Shown here one piece after another: positions 40,693 through 49,622 of a DNA stretch of 64,000 nucleotides (within the stretch, counting starts at the first letter, position 1; each line of letters opens with the position of its first letter). The stretch is from Martelella endophytica (lineage in GTDB: Bacteria; Pseudomonadota; Alphaproteobacteria; Rhizobiales; Rhizobiaceae). The position numbers were made by a program, and so were the translations under genes. The stretch spans positions 3,689,818 through 3,753,817 of the forward strand of contig NZ_CP010803.1 of NCBI RefSeq assembly GCF_000960975.1. Direction: 5' to 3'. Below the pieces are notes generated by a model. The model ran no database searches, had not been told where the DNA came from, and worked only from the letters and a program-made list of their open reading frames with translations.

Positions 40693-41694
40693 ATGAAGAC
40701 GATTATTCGTACGCTGGCGCTTGCCGCCACGGTCGGCGTCGCTGGCCTTGCGCCGGCAATGGCTGCCGAAAACCCCGGCGACGGCACCACCATCAAGATG
40801 GCCCGTGCCAGCTGGGACAGTGGCTGGTTCCAGGCTGAAATCTACAAGCAGCTGCTTGAGGATCTCGGCTATGACGTCGGTGAACCGATCACGCTCGACG
40901 TCCCGCCATTCTACCAGGCCGTCGCCCAGGGCGATGTCGACCTCTGGGTCAATGGCTGGTTCCCCGCCCAGGATACCTACAAGCCGGTGTTCGAGGACCA
41001 GGCCGAGGTCATCGGCATGGTTGCCGACAGCGGCGCCCTGCAGGGCTACATGGTCGACAAGGCGGCGGTCGAGGAATTCGGCATCACGTCGCTCGCCGAT
41101 TTCTCCCGTCCGGAAGTGCGCGACGCCTTCGACCGCAATGGCGATGGCAAGGCGGATCTGGTCTCCTGCCCGCCCGGTTGGCTTTGCGAACGCGTGGTTC
41201 TGGAGCAGTTGGAAGACTTCGGCCTTGCCGATGACATCGCGACGACCAAGGCCGGATACAACGCCGCCATGGCCGACACGATCGCTGCCTTCAAGGACGG
41301 CGAACACGTGCTCTATTACGCCTGGACGCCGAACTGGACCGGCTACGAGCTGAAGGCCGGCGAGGACGTGATGTGGATTCCGGTTCCCGAGGTCGAGGGC
41401 GTCGAAACGGTCCCGCCGGCAGAGGGCCTGGCAACCTGCGTCGCCGATCCGTGCCATATGGGTTTCCCGCCGAACGATATCCGTCCGGTCGCCCGCAAGG
41501 ACCTTCTGGAAGATAATCCCGCGATCGCCTCGATCCTCAACGAGGTCTCGATCCCACTCGACGACATCTTCGCGCAGAACGCCGCGATGATCGATGGTGA
41601 CGACGATATCGAGGCGCAGGCAACCGCCTGGATCGAAAACAATCAGGATGCCGTTGACGGCTGGCTGGAAGACGCCCGCGCGGCCGCAAACTGA
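40693..41694 (+). CDS. Glycine betaine/choline-type solute-binding protein (second copy)
   Basis: 333 residues from ATG 40693. Paralogue of the preceding gene: same signal-peptide plan, KMARASWDSGWFQAEIYKQL, WVNGWFPAQDTYKP, SCPPGWLCE, DRNGDGKADLV and LATCVADPCHMGF. Differences cluster around the ligand region (DVPPFYQAV versus APSAFYQAV; PNWTGYELKAG versus PNWTVDQLKPG), suggesting a shifted ligand range. It has no own permease and follows a strong terminator, so it may be expressed by read-through or from its own promoter. Ends with its own terminator. Confidence 0.92.
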   Translation: MKTIIRTLALAATVGVAGLAPAMAAENPGDGTTIKMARASWDSGWFQAEIYKQLLEDLGYDVGEPITLDVPPFYQAVAQGDVDLWVNGWFPAQDTYKPVFEDQAEVIGMVADSGALQGYMVDKAAVEEFGITSLADFSRPEVRDAFDRNGDGKADLVSCPPGWLCERVVLEQLEDFGLADDIATTKAGYNAAMADTIAAFKDGEHVLYYAWTPNWTGYELKAGEDVMWIPVPEVEGVETVPPAEGLATCVADPCHMGFPPNDIRPVARKDLLEDNPAIASILNEVSIPLDDIFAQNAAMIDGDDDIEAQATAWIENNQDAVDGWLEDARAAAN

Positions 41695-41703
41695 GCAGAG
41701 ACC

Positions 41704-41740
41704 AAATGCCCGGCCTTGTTCGCGAGACCGGGCATTTCAC
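41704..41740 (+). terminator. Terminator after the second binding protein
   Basis: AAATGCCCGG / CCGGGCATTT, perfect 10-bp stem with a 14-base loop, starting 9 bases after the stop; both flanks can supply a T-run, so it may also serve the convergent gene. Confidence 0.75.
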
Positions 41741-41780
41741 TGATCAGGGCGATCGGCCATTGCGAAATCGCCGCTGCGCC

Positions 41781-43196
41781 TCAGGACAAAGTGACCATAT
41801 AGCCTTGCGGCTTTGAAACGATGGGCGTCATTGTTCCGTTATCCGGAAACTGGGAGACGAGGTTGAGCGTGTCGCCTTTCTCAAGTGCCGAGGGAAACAG
41901 ATACCGGGCTGCAAAATCCGTACCATCGAAGAGGCCGATCGGCGGCAGCAAAGGGCAGTCGACCACCAACTTCCCGTCGCTCGACCGCCAGCCCTTGATG
42001 ACCTGACCAGGCAGCGGCGCTTTGCCCTGAACCAGAGTGTCCGTCACCGCCGATATAAACAGGCAGCCTGGCTGGTAGGAGCCGAGTACCACGACAAAGG
42101 CATCGGATGGCGGGCCGGATAGATCTTTCATGGCCGAGGCCGAGAGGATGGTGCCTTTGGTGAGCGTGGTATCGACCGTTACGCACCATGCGCCATTTGT
42201 ATTGGCGCGGGCCGGATAATGGCTTATCGGTCCGTCGCCTGTGTCCACGGACAGGCTGACATAATCGCCAGGTCCCGCCCGCCCCGAGACGGTGTTGCTC
42301 GATTCGGCGCCGACGTTCACCGTTGTTGCCGTATAGATGGATCGGGTGAAGCTATCCTGCCAGACGGCCCGGATACCGCCGGCATCGCCACAAAGGCCCG
42401 GCGAGGCGCTCGTCCTGGCGCTCCCCAGAAGCGCCTGTCCTGAAAGGCCCGTCGTCGGTGTTCCCGCGGCCATCATGACCGAGGAACTGCCAGCCACCTT
42501 CCATGCGGTCCAGAGCTGCTTGCCATCGCTTGCGAGCGCCGGCGCCGCATCGGTGTCGATCCCCAACGTCGTCGGAGATCCTGTCCAGCCGGATGAGAGC
42601 TGGCAATAGCCGACGGGGCCGCCGCCGGGAAGACAGACGGCGCAATAGAGCGTATCCCCGAGGGCGGCGAGCGCCGGGCCAAAGCTGATGGCAAAGCCGG
42701 TCTTCTGCGGCGCGCCCCACTCCGTCCCGTCAAACAAGGCATAGGCCAGCGTCGCCTCTGCGGTGCTCCACGCCAGGTAAAGCCGGCCGTCGCATGCGGC
42801 AAGTGCCGGCGCATCGCTCGTCTGAGCACCCACCACAGCGCGCGGATCGCTCCAGTCGTGGCCATCATGGACCGACCACATGACATTGTTGTTGACGGCG
42901 TTGCGCCAGACGACGTGGATATCGCCATCATAGGCGGCGATCGCGGGCGCCGAGCGGGCCTGAACATTGAACCGTTGAGGATCGCTCCATATGCCGTCGG
43001 ACCAGTATGTGTACCAGATGACGCAGATATCGTTATAGAAGCGCGTGCTCCAGACGATCCAGTCGACGCCGTTGAGGCGCGCGCAGCGCGGACCGTCATC
43101 GGTGATGCCAGACGCAACCTGAGAGGGTGGACCCCAAAGGGGTACCAATGCGCTGTCAGCGCCTTCCGCTTCAGCCAGCGCCACCGATTCTTCCAT
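41781..43196 (-). CDS. Repeat protein with propeller-like blades, function unknown
   Basis: 471 residues from ATG 43196 (start uncertain; the frame is open 48 bases further with TTG/GTG codons). Residues about 20-300 contain six or so repeats of roughly 47 residues following the pattern AP-A-A-DG--Y-AW/VW---W, for example APAIAAYDGDIHVVWR, APALAACDGRLYLAWS, GPALAALGDTLYCAV and APALASDGKQLWTAWK. This resembles fungal/bacterial fucose-binding lectin or sialidase-like propellers. The C-terminal 170 residues form two Ig-like segments (GRAGPGDYVSLSV, VVVLGSYQPGCLFISAV). No clear signal peptide. A carbohydrate-binding role is possible but unproven. Confidence 0.6.
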   Translation of the reverse strand: MEESVALAEAEGADSALVPLWGPPSQVASGITDDGPRCARLNGVDWIVWSTRFYNDICVIWYTYWSDGIWSDPQRFNVQARSAPAIAAYDGDIHVVWRNAVNNNVMWSVHDGHDWSDPRAVVGAQTSDAPALAACDGRLYLAWSTAEATLAYALFDGTEWGAPQKTGFAISFGPALAALGDTLYCAVCLPGGGPVGYCQLSSGWTGSPTTLGIDTDAAPALASDGKQLWTAWKVAGSSSVMMAAGTPTTGLSGQALLGSARTSASPGLCGDAGGIRAVWQDSFTRSIYTATTVNVGAESSNTVSGRAGPGDYVSLSVDTGDGPISHYPARANTNGAWCVTVDTTLTKGTILSASAMKDLSGPPSDAFVVVLGSYQPGCLFISAVTDTLVQGKAPLPGQVIKGWRSSDGKLVVDCPLLPPIGLFDGTDFAARYLFPSALEKGDTLNLVSQFPDNGTMTPIVSKPQGYMVTLS

Positions 43197-43441
43197 CACT
43201 CGCACCACGACCCATGATAACGACGCGCCAACACTACCGCGCAAGAATACTTACCATAGGTTGTTATTGAGTGCTATCTTACACCGGTTGCCACCGGAGT
43301 TTCGGTTGCCTGGCGCGGCGTTCAGGCCGAACGCGTTTGCGATCAGTGGCACGGCGACACAAGCCGGCGCAATTCGGGCGCATGGAAGAGCAAGATCGTC
43401 GCACTTTATCGGTAGCCCCCGGCGAACGTCTCATTCCAGTC

Positions 43442-43455
43442 TTGACCTAAGTCAA
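43442..43455. promoter_or_regulatory. Candidate FNR/FixK-type box before the hemerythrin-like gene
   Basis: TTGACCTAAGTCAA, a perfect inverted repeat TTGAC/GTCAA, 64 bases before the ATG at 43520. Fits TTGA(T/C)-N4-(A/G)TCAA and implies oxygen-controlled transcription by an FNR/FixK-type protein. Confidence 0.65.
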
Positions 43456-43519
43456 TGAAACGCGACCCCGTTTGCCGGCAAATGAACCGCAATACGGTCG
43501 AGTCATCAGGGAGGAACGT

Positions 43520-44011
43520 ATGACGGCCGAAACTTTAACCACCGGGGCGAGGAGCAAGACCTTGAACCAACCGCTGCCAGCGCCGCCTGGCGAGCCCGCC
43601 GGGGCGCTTCAATCTACCCACCGTGCAGTCGACCGCCTCTGCGACATGCTGGAGGCGGTTGCGGATTCGCTGCCGGCCCACGTCGACCGACGGCTCTGTC
43701 ACCGGCTCGCCGACGAGCTTGCGCCGTCGCTGAAGGCGGCGCAGGAGTTTGAAGAGCTGCAGATCTTTCCGCCGCTGCGTACCGCCGCGATGGGGCGTGC
43801 ATCGGTTCTGGCCGTATTAGAGCGGCTGGAATACGAGCATTTCGAGGATCTGTGTTTTGCCGAGGAAGCCAGCGAAGTGCTGCGCCGGCTTGCCAATGGC
43901 GGTCAGGTCAACACCGAGGCACTTGGCTACATGCTGCGCGGGCTGTTCAGTGCCTTGAGGCGCCATATGATGTTCGAACAGGAATTTGTCCGGCACGGCG
44001 CGCACGGCTGA
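43520..44011 (+). CDS. Hemerythrin-like domain protein
   Basis: 163 residues from ATG 43520, with GGGAGGA upstream. Four-helix HHE-type domain: QSTHRAVDRLCDMLEAVADS, EFEELQIFPPLRTAA, LEYEHFEDLCFAEEASEVLR and LRRHMMFEQEFVRHG supply the His and Glu ligands of a di-iron site. Such cytoplasmic proteins bind oxygen or nitric oxide or sense redox state. The candidate FNR box suggests a task in low-oxygen or NO conditions. Terminates at the hairpin 44045-44078. Confidence 0.85.
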   Translation: MTAETLTTGARSKTLNQPLPAPPGEPAGALQSTHRAVDRLCDMLEAVADSLPAHVDRRLCHRLADELAPSLKAAQEFEELQIFPPLRTAAMGRASVLAVLERLEYEHFEDLCFAEEASEVLRRLANGGQVNTEALGYMLRGLFSALRRHMMFEQEFVRHGAHG

Positions 44012-44028
44012 CCCCCGCGCGCGCAAAT

Positions 44029-44044
44029 TTCCGCCGTTGCGGAA
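44029..44044 (-). terminator. Hairpin after lpxXL
   Basis: TTCCGC-CGTT-GCGGAA perfect stem; on the minus strand followed by ATTTGCG. Likely end of the acpXL-lpxXL transcript. Confidence 0.4.
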
Positions 44045-44078
44045 GGTGGATCGCGAGAAGCGGTCCGCCTATTTTTTT
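44045..44078 (+). terminator. Terminator of the hemerythrin-like gene
   Basis: GGTGGATCGC-GAGAA-GCGGTCCGCC, 10-bp stem with two G-T pairs, then TATTTTTTT. It overlaps the 3' end of the convergent lpxXL. Confidence 0.75.
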
Positions 44079-45046
44079 CGCCTGTTCTTCTTTTCGTTCT
44101 GCTCGCGATAGCGCTCTGCAACGGTTTTGCGGCGGCTCCAGCGGTCGTGATACCAGAGCCACTGCTCCGGATATTCACGCACCCAGCTCTCCACCTTGTC
44201 GTTGAGCAACTGGGCGGTCGCGGTCACGTCGATGCGCCCTGTCCCGTCACGCGGCAACGTCACCTCCGGCTCGAGCACCAGGCGGAACCGGTTGTCCGGA
44301 AGGCGGATGCAGCGGGCCGGATAGACCGTGCAGTCGAACTGTCGGGCAAGCTTTGCCAGCAACGGATTGGTCTTGACGTCCTGATTGAAATACTGCGTGT
44401 CCGTGCCGCGGCGGAATTTCTGGTCGACCAGGACGCCGACGCCCTCCCCCTTTTCAAGCGCGCCGGCAAGCGCGAAGGCCGACCCGGCATGCGACGGCAC
44501 GAGACGCCCCATGCGCTTCTTGCGGAAGCGGAACACCTTATCGGCGACATAGGGGTTGTTCGGCGGGCGGAAAAGCACCGTCACGTAGAGACCGAAAGAC
44601 GCGGCCGCGACGGGCAGGAGTTCGAAGTTGCCGGTGTGGGCGGTGAAGACGATGAACGGCTTGTCGCGGTTCAAGAGCTCCATGAAACGCTCGACGCCCT
44701 CGACCTCGATACGCCCGACACCGGGGTTTTCCGGATCGAAATCGAACAGCTTGTCGAGGAACACGTATTCCGCCGCCAGCCGGCCGATATGCCCCCAGCT
44801 TGCAACCGCGATCCGCGAAAGCTCCTCCTCATCCTTTTCAGGATAGGCATTGCGCAGGTTCTTCATGATCAGGTTGTGCCGGCCGAGCTTCGGCCCAAGC
44901 CGGCGCATGAAGCGATCGGCAAAGCGGATCGAGGCATCGGCCGGAAACAGCTTCAGGAATGTCAGCAGCGCGAAGAGCAGCTGCGCCACCGACCATTGCT
45001 GGAACTGCCGGGCTTTCAGAACGACGCGGGTGATGACCGATTTCAA
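44069..45046 (-). CDS. lpxXL: Lipid A very-long-chain acyltransferase (LpxL/HtrB family)
   Basis: 325 residues. The acyltransferase motif HTGNFELLPVAAASFGLYV (catalytic HxxxxE) and FRPPNNPYVADKVFRFRKKR and GVLVDQKFRRGTD are diagnostic of the LpxL/LpxM family. Located at the end of the acpXL cluster, where the rhizobial enzyme moves 27-hydroxyoctacosanoate from AcpXL to lipid A at the inner membrane. A single N-terminal membrane-associated helix and a very basic C-terminus (REQNEKKNRRKK). Overlaps the upstream dehydrogenase gene by four bases. Confidence 0.93.
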   Translation of the reverse strand: MKSVITRVVLKARQFQQWSVAQLLFALLTFLKLFPADASIRFADRFMRRLGPKLGRHNLIMKNLRNAYPEKDEEELSRIAVASWGHIGRLAAEYVFLDKLFDFDPENPGVGRIEVEGVERFMELLNRDKPFIVFTAHTGNFELLPVAAASFGLYVTVLFRPPNNPYVADKVFRFRKKRMGRLVPSHAGSAFALAGALEKGEGVGVLVDQKFRRGTDTQYFNQDVKTNPLLAKLARQFDCTVYPARCIRLPDNRFRLVLEPEVTLPRDGTGRIDVTATAQLLNDKVESWVREYPEQWLWYHDRWSRRKTVAERYREQNEKKNRRKK

Positions 45047-46080
45047 AGGGACGGGTCCACTTTCAGGATGATCTTGCCGAAGATCTGGCGCGATTCCATC
45101 CGCGCGAGTGCGGTATCAATGCCGTCGAAATCGACGATGGTATCGATCACAGGATGAACGATACCCTGGGCCATCTTCTGCATCGCATCGGCCATGTTTT
45201 CCATGCGGCAGCCGAAGGAGCCGAGCAGCTTGAGCTGCTGCTGGAACAGCATCATCAGATTGACGTTGGTGGAAACACCGGAGGTCGAACCGCAGGTCAC
45301 CAGCCGGCCACCACGTTTCATACACAGCATCGAGCCCGCCCAGGTATCGGCGCCGACATGCTCGAAGACGACATCGACGCCCTTCTTCTTGGTGAGCTTG
45401 CGTACGACGCCCTCGAAGCGATCCACGCGGTAGTTGATGACATGATCCGCGCCAAGGGCCCTGGCCTTCTCCATCTTGTCTTCGGAACCCACCGTCGTGA
45501 TCACGGTGCAGCCCATGCGCTTGGCAAGCTGGATCGCGGCCGAGCCGATGCCCGAACCGCCGGCGTGAACGAGAATGGTTTCGCCCGGCTGCAGCTTGGC
45601 ATTGTCGAACAGCATGTGCTCGACCGTGCCGAAGGTGACCGGCGCGAGCGCCGCGGCAACCGGATCGACGCCGGGCGGCGCGACGACCAGCTGGCGGGCC
45701 GGAATGTTGATCCTGTCCTGAGCGAAGCCATCGAGATGGAAACCATGAACGCCGCCCACATGTTCGCAAAGGTTGTCGCGGCCTTCGCGACAGGCCTTGC
45801 AATGGCCGCAGATGCGCGCGCCGTAGATCGAGACGAGCTGGCCGGGAAGCACATTACCGACACCCGGGCCGATAGCCTCGACGACGCCGGAAGCTTCAGC
45901 GCCGATGGTGAGCGGCAGCTTGCGCTTGGCGAACGCCATGCCGCGCCAGCCCCAGACATCGATATGGTTGAGCGCGACCGCCTGCAGCCTCAGCGTTACC
46001 TCGCCGGGCGCGGGCGCTTCCGGCGCGGGCACATCCCGTACCTCGATCTTACGGTCATCTGTCAGCTGCAATGCACGCAT
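45043..46080 (-). CDS. Zinc-type alcohol dehydrogenase of the acpXL cluster
   Basis: 345 residues, MDR superfamily. GAEASGVVEAIGPGV and the structural zinc cysteines in ICGHCKACREGRDNLCEHVG are present; Rossmann motif LVHAGGSGIGSAAIQLA; DVVFEHVGADTWAGS. Conserved member of the rhizobial acpXL cluster (sometimes named adh2XL), thought to act in making the hydroxylated C28 acyl chain; whether it works as enoyl reductase or alcohol dehydrogenase cannot be told from sequence. Overlaps lpxXL. Confidence 0.88.
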   Translation of the reverse strand: MRALQLTDDRKIEVRDVPAPEAPAPGEVTLRLQAVALNHIDVWGWRGMAFAKRKLPLTIGAEASGVVEAIGPGVGNVLPGQLVSIYGARICGHCKACREGRDNLCEHVGGVHGFHLDGFAQDRINIPARQLVVAPPGVDPVAAALAPVTFGTVEHMLFDNAKLQPGETILVHAGGSGIGSAAIQLAKRMGCTVITTVGSEDKMEKARALGADHVINYRVDRFEGVVRKLTKKKGVDVVFEHVGADTWAGSMLCMKRGGRLVTCGSTSGVSTNVNLMMLFQQQLKLLGSFGCRMENMADAMQKMAQGIVHPVIDTIVDFDGIDTALARMESRQIFGKIILKVDPSL

Positions 46081-46260
46081 TCATCCATCCTCAGGCCAAA
46101 ACGCACCGGACACCGATATCGGAAGCGATTTTCGGAAGATACGACGCGACATGATCGCGATCGGGGGCGTCCGTTTCCGGCCTGAATAGACGCGCGGCAT
46201 GCCGCAGGTCAATAGCGAAGCGGCGCGATTGCGCGCCGCCCGCTTGAGCCATGCGCCCGG

Positions 46261-47541
46261 TCAGCCCGGTTCGCGGGTCATCACCAGGCAGGCATTCTGG
46301 CCGCCGAAGCCGAAGGAGTTCGACAGCACGGAGGAGACAGATGCCTCGCGCTTGACGTTCGGCACGACGTCGAGATCGATGGCCGGATCGGGCACCGTGT
46401 AGTTGATGGTCGGCGGCAGCACACCGGTGCGCATGGTCTGCAGCGAGAACACCGCCTCGACAGCACCGGCCGCCGTCAGCGTATGACCGATCATCGACTT
46501 GTTGGAGGACAGCGGAATGGAGCGCAGCCGCTCGCCGAAGACGGCGCTGAGCGAGCCATATTCCATCTTGTCGTTTTCCGGCGTCGATGTGCCGTGGGCA
46601 TTGATGTAGTCGATGCCGTCAATGCCGAGACCGGCATCGGCAAGCGCGGCATGCACCGTCGCGATGGCCGGCGCGCCGTCCGGCGAGGAACGGGTGCGGT
46701 GGAAATGGTCGGCCTTCTCGCCACACCCCTTCAGGATGCCGTAGACGGTCGCGCCGCGGGCGACAGCCGATTCGAGCGATTCAAGAATCAGAGTTGCGGC
46801 CCCTTCCGCGATGACGAAACCATCGCGGCCCTTGCTGAAGGGCTTGGACGCCCCCTGCGGCGGGTCGTTCTGCGTGGAAAGCGCCGAAAGCAGGGAGAAA
46901 CGCACCAGCGCCTCGGCACTGACCGAGCCGTCGGTGGCAACCGTCATCGCCCGGTCCGTGCGGCCCTGGCGGATCGCCTCGACACCGAGCTGGATCGCGG
47001 TCGCGCCCGAGGCGCAGGCCGTCGACAGCGTCACCGGCAACCCGCGCGTGCCGAACCGATCGGCAATCCGCTCGGAGATCGAGCCGAACAGCACCGCCTC
47101 GTGGAAGGCCGGATCGGCACGTTCGCGCATCGCCGCCAGAAAGCGGACATAGGCGTCGTTGTCCTCGACCGGCGGACCGGCGCGGTCCGCAAGCTCGAAG
47201 CGCATGCTCCATTCCGGCTCGACCGGTGGGGCCGCGAGAAACAGCGGGGCATCGAAATCGCCGGAAAGACCGGCGGCCGCCAACGCTTCCTCGATGGTGG
47301 CCTCGGCGAAAGCATACGAGCGTGCGACCGGATTGGGCTCTGAGGGAATGAAATCCACCGTGCCTGCAATGCGCGTCGAAAGATGCTCGGTCGGAAACCG
47401 GGTAATCTCGTGAATACCGGAAACGCCGCTCGTCAGCTTCTCCCAGTTGTCCTCAAGGCCGCGGCCGAGCGAGGTCACGACGCCCATGCCGGTGACGGCG
47501 ACAAGCGGGCGGCCCAGATGGTCGGTATAAGCGTTGCTCAT
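46261..47541 (-). CDS. fabF2XL: Beta-ketoacyl-ACP synthase (catalytic member, FabF2XL)
   Basis: 426 residues from ATG 47541 (AAAGGA seven bases upstream; adjacent ATG 47544 is also possible). KAS II fold with the full catalytic set: nucleophile cysteine in LSTACASGATAIQLG, histidines in NAHGTSTPENDKME and SMIGHTLTAAGAVEAV, lysine in SSNKSMIGH, and NSFGFGGQNA near the end. Condenses acyl chains on AcpXL with malonyl-ACP. Forms a probable pair with the upstream non-catalytic homologue (stop and start about 15 bases apart). Confidence 0.93.
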   Translation of the reverse strand: MSNAYTDHLGRPLVAVTGMGVVTSLGRGLEDNWEKLTSGVSGIHEITRFPTEHLSTRIAGTVDFIPSEPNPVARSYAFAEATIEEALAAAGLSGDFDAPLFLAAPPVEPEWSMRFELADRAGPPVEDNDAYVRFLAAMRERADPAFHEAVLFGSISERIADRFGTRGLPVTLSTACASGATAIQLGVEAIRQGRTDRAMTVATDGSVSAEALVRFSLLSALSTQNDPPQGASKPFSKGRDGFVIAEGAATLILESLESAVARGATVYGILKGCGEKADHFHRTRSSPDGAPAIATVHAALADAGLGIDGIDYINAHGTSTPENDKMEYGSLSAVFGERLRSIPLSSNKSMIGHTLTAAGAVEAVFSLQTMRTGVLPPTINYTVPDPAIDLDVVPNVKREASVSSVLSNSFGFGGQNACLVMTREPG

Positions 47542-47555
47542 CATCGGGTCCTTTC

Positions 47556-48764
47556 TCACACGTCGCGCGACAGGACGGCGACGCCCTCGCCGCGCTGATG
47601 GCCGATGGTCGTGACCGCGATCTTGTCCGGCGCGCCGGAAAGCGGCTTCTCGTGGCCGCCGGCATTGAACACCGGCATCACGGCACCCTGTTCAAGCGCG
47701 AGCGCCGCAAGGCCGATACCAAGCGTAAAGTTCGCTTCCATAGAGTGGCCCGTGACGCCGGTAAATCCGCGAAGACCGGCGTGCGGGAAATGTTCCTCGA
47801 CGAAGGCCGCCTCGCGCAGCGTCAGATCGCCGCGGCCGGTGGCGCCGGAAAGCACGACATTTTCCGAAGCATCGGCAAAACAGGCATCCGAAAACAGCCG
47901 TTCAAGCCGCTTTTCGAGCTTGCCTTCGTCGCGACGGCCGCGATCACCCTCAACGCCATTGAGCACGGCGTAGATGCGGGCCCCACGCTTTTCGGCGTGC
48001 TCACGCGATTCGAGCAGCAGGAAGGCACCGGCGGTGCCCATCACCATGCCGCCGTCATCGGCATCCGGGCGATCCCAGAGCGGCGACCACTCGCCGCGCG
48101 AAAGAGAATGTGCCGATTCGAGCATCAGCAGCATGTCGCGACGCTCGGCAATGAAGGAAGCGCCGACAAGCGTGTGGGTCGACTGGCCTGCAAGAATGCG
48201 CGCGTAGGCGGTTGAAACCGCCGAGATGCCGGCTGCTTCTTCGCCCATGAAGGTCCGCGACGAACCGGTGACCTTGTGAACGATCGAGATATTGCCGGCA
48301 ACCAGATTGGCAAGCTGGGCGAGAAACAGCGTCGGGCGCAGTTCGGTGGTCAGCTTCTGATTCAGCAAAACCTCTCGGTTGTTGCTCTGCAGGCCTTCAT
48401 TGACGATCATCGTGTCGACGGAAATGTCGCGCTCGCCGCCACCGGCGGCAACGATCATGTCCATGCTCGAGCAGATTTCCTCGTTGCCCTTGACGCCGGC
48501 ATCATCGAGCGCAAGGCCGGCGGCATAAACGCCGAGACGCTGCCAGTTTTCCATCTGGCGCTGATCGCCACGACGCGGGATCTGCTCATTCCAGTCGATC
48601 TCGACCAGCGGATGCACCGGATAGGGCGCGCAGACCGCGGTATCGACGTTGACCTTCGGTGCCTCGCTGCCGGACAGGAGCGTCACGTGCGGCGCTCGGC
48701 CGACGCCGAGGCTCGTGGCAAGCCCGATACCCGTTACAACGACATCATTGGCGGATTTCGCCAT
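47556..48764 (-). CDS. fabF1XL: Beta-ketoacyl-ACP synthase homologue lacking the active-site cysteine (FabF1XL)
   Basis: 402 residues from ATG 48764 with AAGGA upstream. Thiolase fold clear (VVVTGIGLATSLGVG; GMVMGTAGAFLLLES; GVTGHSMEANFTLGIGLAAL), yet the nucleophile cysteine is gone: the segment reads TFMGEEAAGISAVSTAYARI, placing Glu where partners have Cys, and the NAHGT histidine is replaced (VLSGATGRGDL). The second His (TGHSMEAN) stays. This is the pattern of chain-length factors of type II polyketide synthases (Cys to Gln). Likely a structural or chain-length partner of the FabF2XL encoded next. Confidence 0.88.
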   Translation of the reverse strand: MAKSANDVVVTGIGLATSLGVGRAPHVTLLSGSEAPKVNVDTAVCAPYPVHPLVEIDWNEQIPRRGDQRQMENWQRLGVYAAGLALDDAGVKGNEEICSSMDMIVAAGGGERDISVDTMIVNEGLQSNNREVLLNQKLTTELRPTLFLAQLANLVAGNISIVHKVTGSSRTFMGEEAAGISAVSTAYARILAGQSTHTLVGASFIAERRDMLLMLESAHSLSRGEWSPLWDRPDADDGGMVMGTAGAFLLLESREHAEKRGARIYAVLNGVEGDRGRRDEGKLEKRLERLFSDACFADASENVVLSGATGRGDLTLREAAFVEEHFPHAGLRGFTGVTGHSMEANFTLGIGLAALALEQGAVMPVFNAGGHEKPLSGAPDKIAVTTIGHQRGEGVAVLSRDV

Positions 48765-48765
48765 C

Positions 48766-49254
48766 TCACGATCCTTCCCCGGCCCCGGCGCCGCCGATGG
48801 CGGCGAGAAGACCGACTTCCTCGGCACGCTTGCGCACCAGCGGTGCGAGCTCATTGTCTTCGAACGACAGCGTGCGGAATTTCAGCTGGGCATCAGCGAT
48901 CGCCTTGCCCTCGGAGCGGATTTTCGCCTTGGTCACGGCAAAACCGGAGCCTTCATGCTCCAGTTTCGCTTCGATCTCGAGCACAGCTCCCGGCCCGACG
49001 AAGGTCCGCATCTTGGCGCTGTCGACCATCATCAGGAACGGCATCGCCGTCAGGCCATTCAGCCCGAGCAGCAGCATGCCGGAGGTCTGGGCCATGGTCT
49101 CGATCAGAAGCACGCCCGGCACAAGCGGCATTCCCGGGAAATGCCCCTCGAACACCGTGCTTTTGTCAGGAACGGTCGAACGCGCGACAACGGTCCCGGC
49201 GGCGATATCCGCCGAGACGATGGTGTCGACCATTTGGAAATATTCCAGCAGCAT
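48766..49254 (-). CDS. fabZ: 3-hydroxyacyl-ACP dehydratase, FabZ type
   Basis: 162 residues. Hot-dog fold with the FabZ motif FEGHFPGMPLVPGVLLIETM (catalytic His; the usual active-site Glu appears in LIETMAQ). Dehydrates the 3-hydroxyacyl chain during elongation of the AcpXL-bound fatty acid. Ends one base before the fabF1XL ATG, so translation is coupled. Confidence 0.93.
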   Translation of the reverse strand: MLLEYFQMVDTIVSADIAAGTVVARSTVPDKSTVFEGHFPGMPLVPGVLLIETMAQTSGMLLLGLNGLTAMPFLMMVDSAKMRTFVGPGAVLEIEAKLEHEGSGFAVTKAKIRSEGKAIADAQLKFRTLSFEDNELAPLVRKRAEEVGLLAAIGGAGAGEGS

Positions 49255-49307
49255 GACTTTCCGCCCGTTTCATTCAGTACGAAGGACCGGGCCCGGCCCG
49301 GGCGAAA

Positions 49308-49595
49308 TCAGGCTTCCTTGGCCGCCCGGAGCTCGTCAATCTTCGCACAGAGGTTCTTCAGGATGAAGTACTCGTCGGCGTCGACCTTGCCTTCATTGAC
49401 TTCCTGAGTCCACTTTTCGAGCGGAATCTTGATGCCGAATTCCTTGTCGATGGCGAACACGATGTCGAGGAAATCGAGGCTGTCGATGCCCAGATCGTCG
49501 ATCGTGTTGCTTTCCGGCGTAATCTTGTCGCGGTCGATCTCGCTGGTTTCTGCGATGATATCGGCAACTTTGTCGAATGTAGCGCTCACGCCCAT
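49308..49595 (-). CDS. acpXL: Acyl carrier protein AcpXL
   Basis: 95 residues. Phosphopantetheine serine in the motif [20 protein letters not shown]; the length and the sequence [20 protein letters not shown] are those of the rhizobial carrier for very-long-chain (C28) hydroxy acids of lipid A. First gene of the six-gene minus cluster ending at 44069. A promoter candidate lies at 49623-49651. Confidence 0.95.
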   Translation of the reverse strand: MGVSATFDKVADIIAETSEIDRDKITPESNTIDDLGIDSLDFLDIVFAIDKEFGIKIPLEKWTQEVNEGKVDADEYFILKNLCAKIDELRAAKEA

Positions 49596-49622
49596 ACCTC
49601 TTTATCTGTCAAATCCGCCTAC

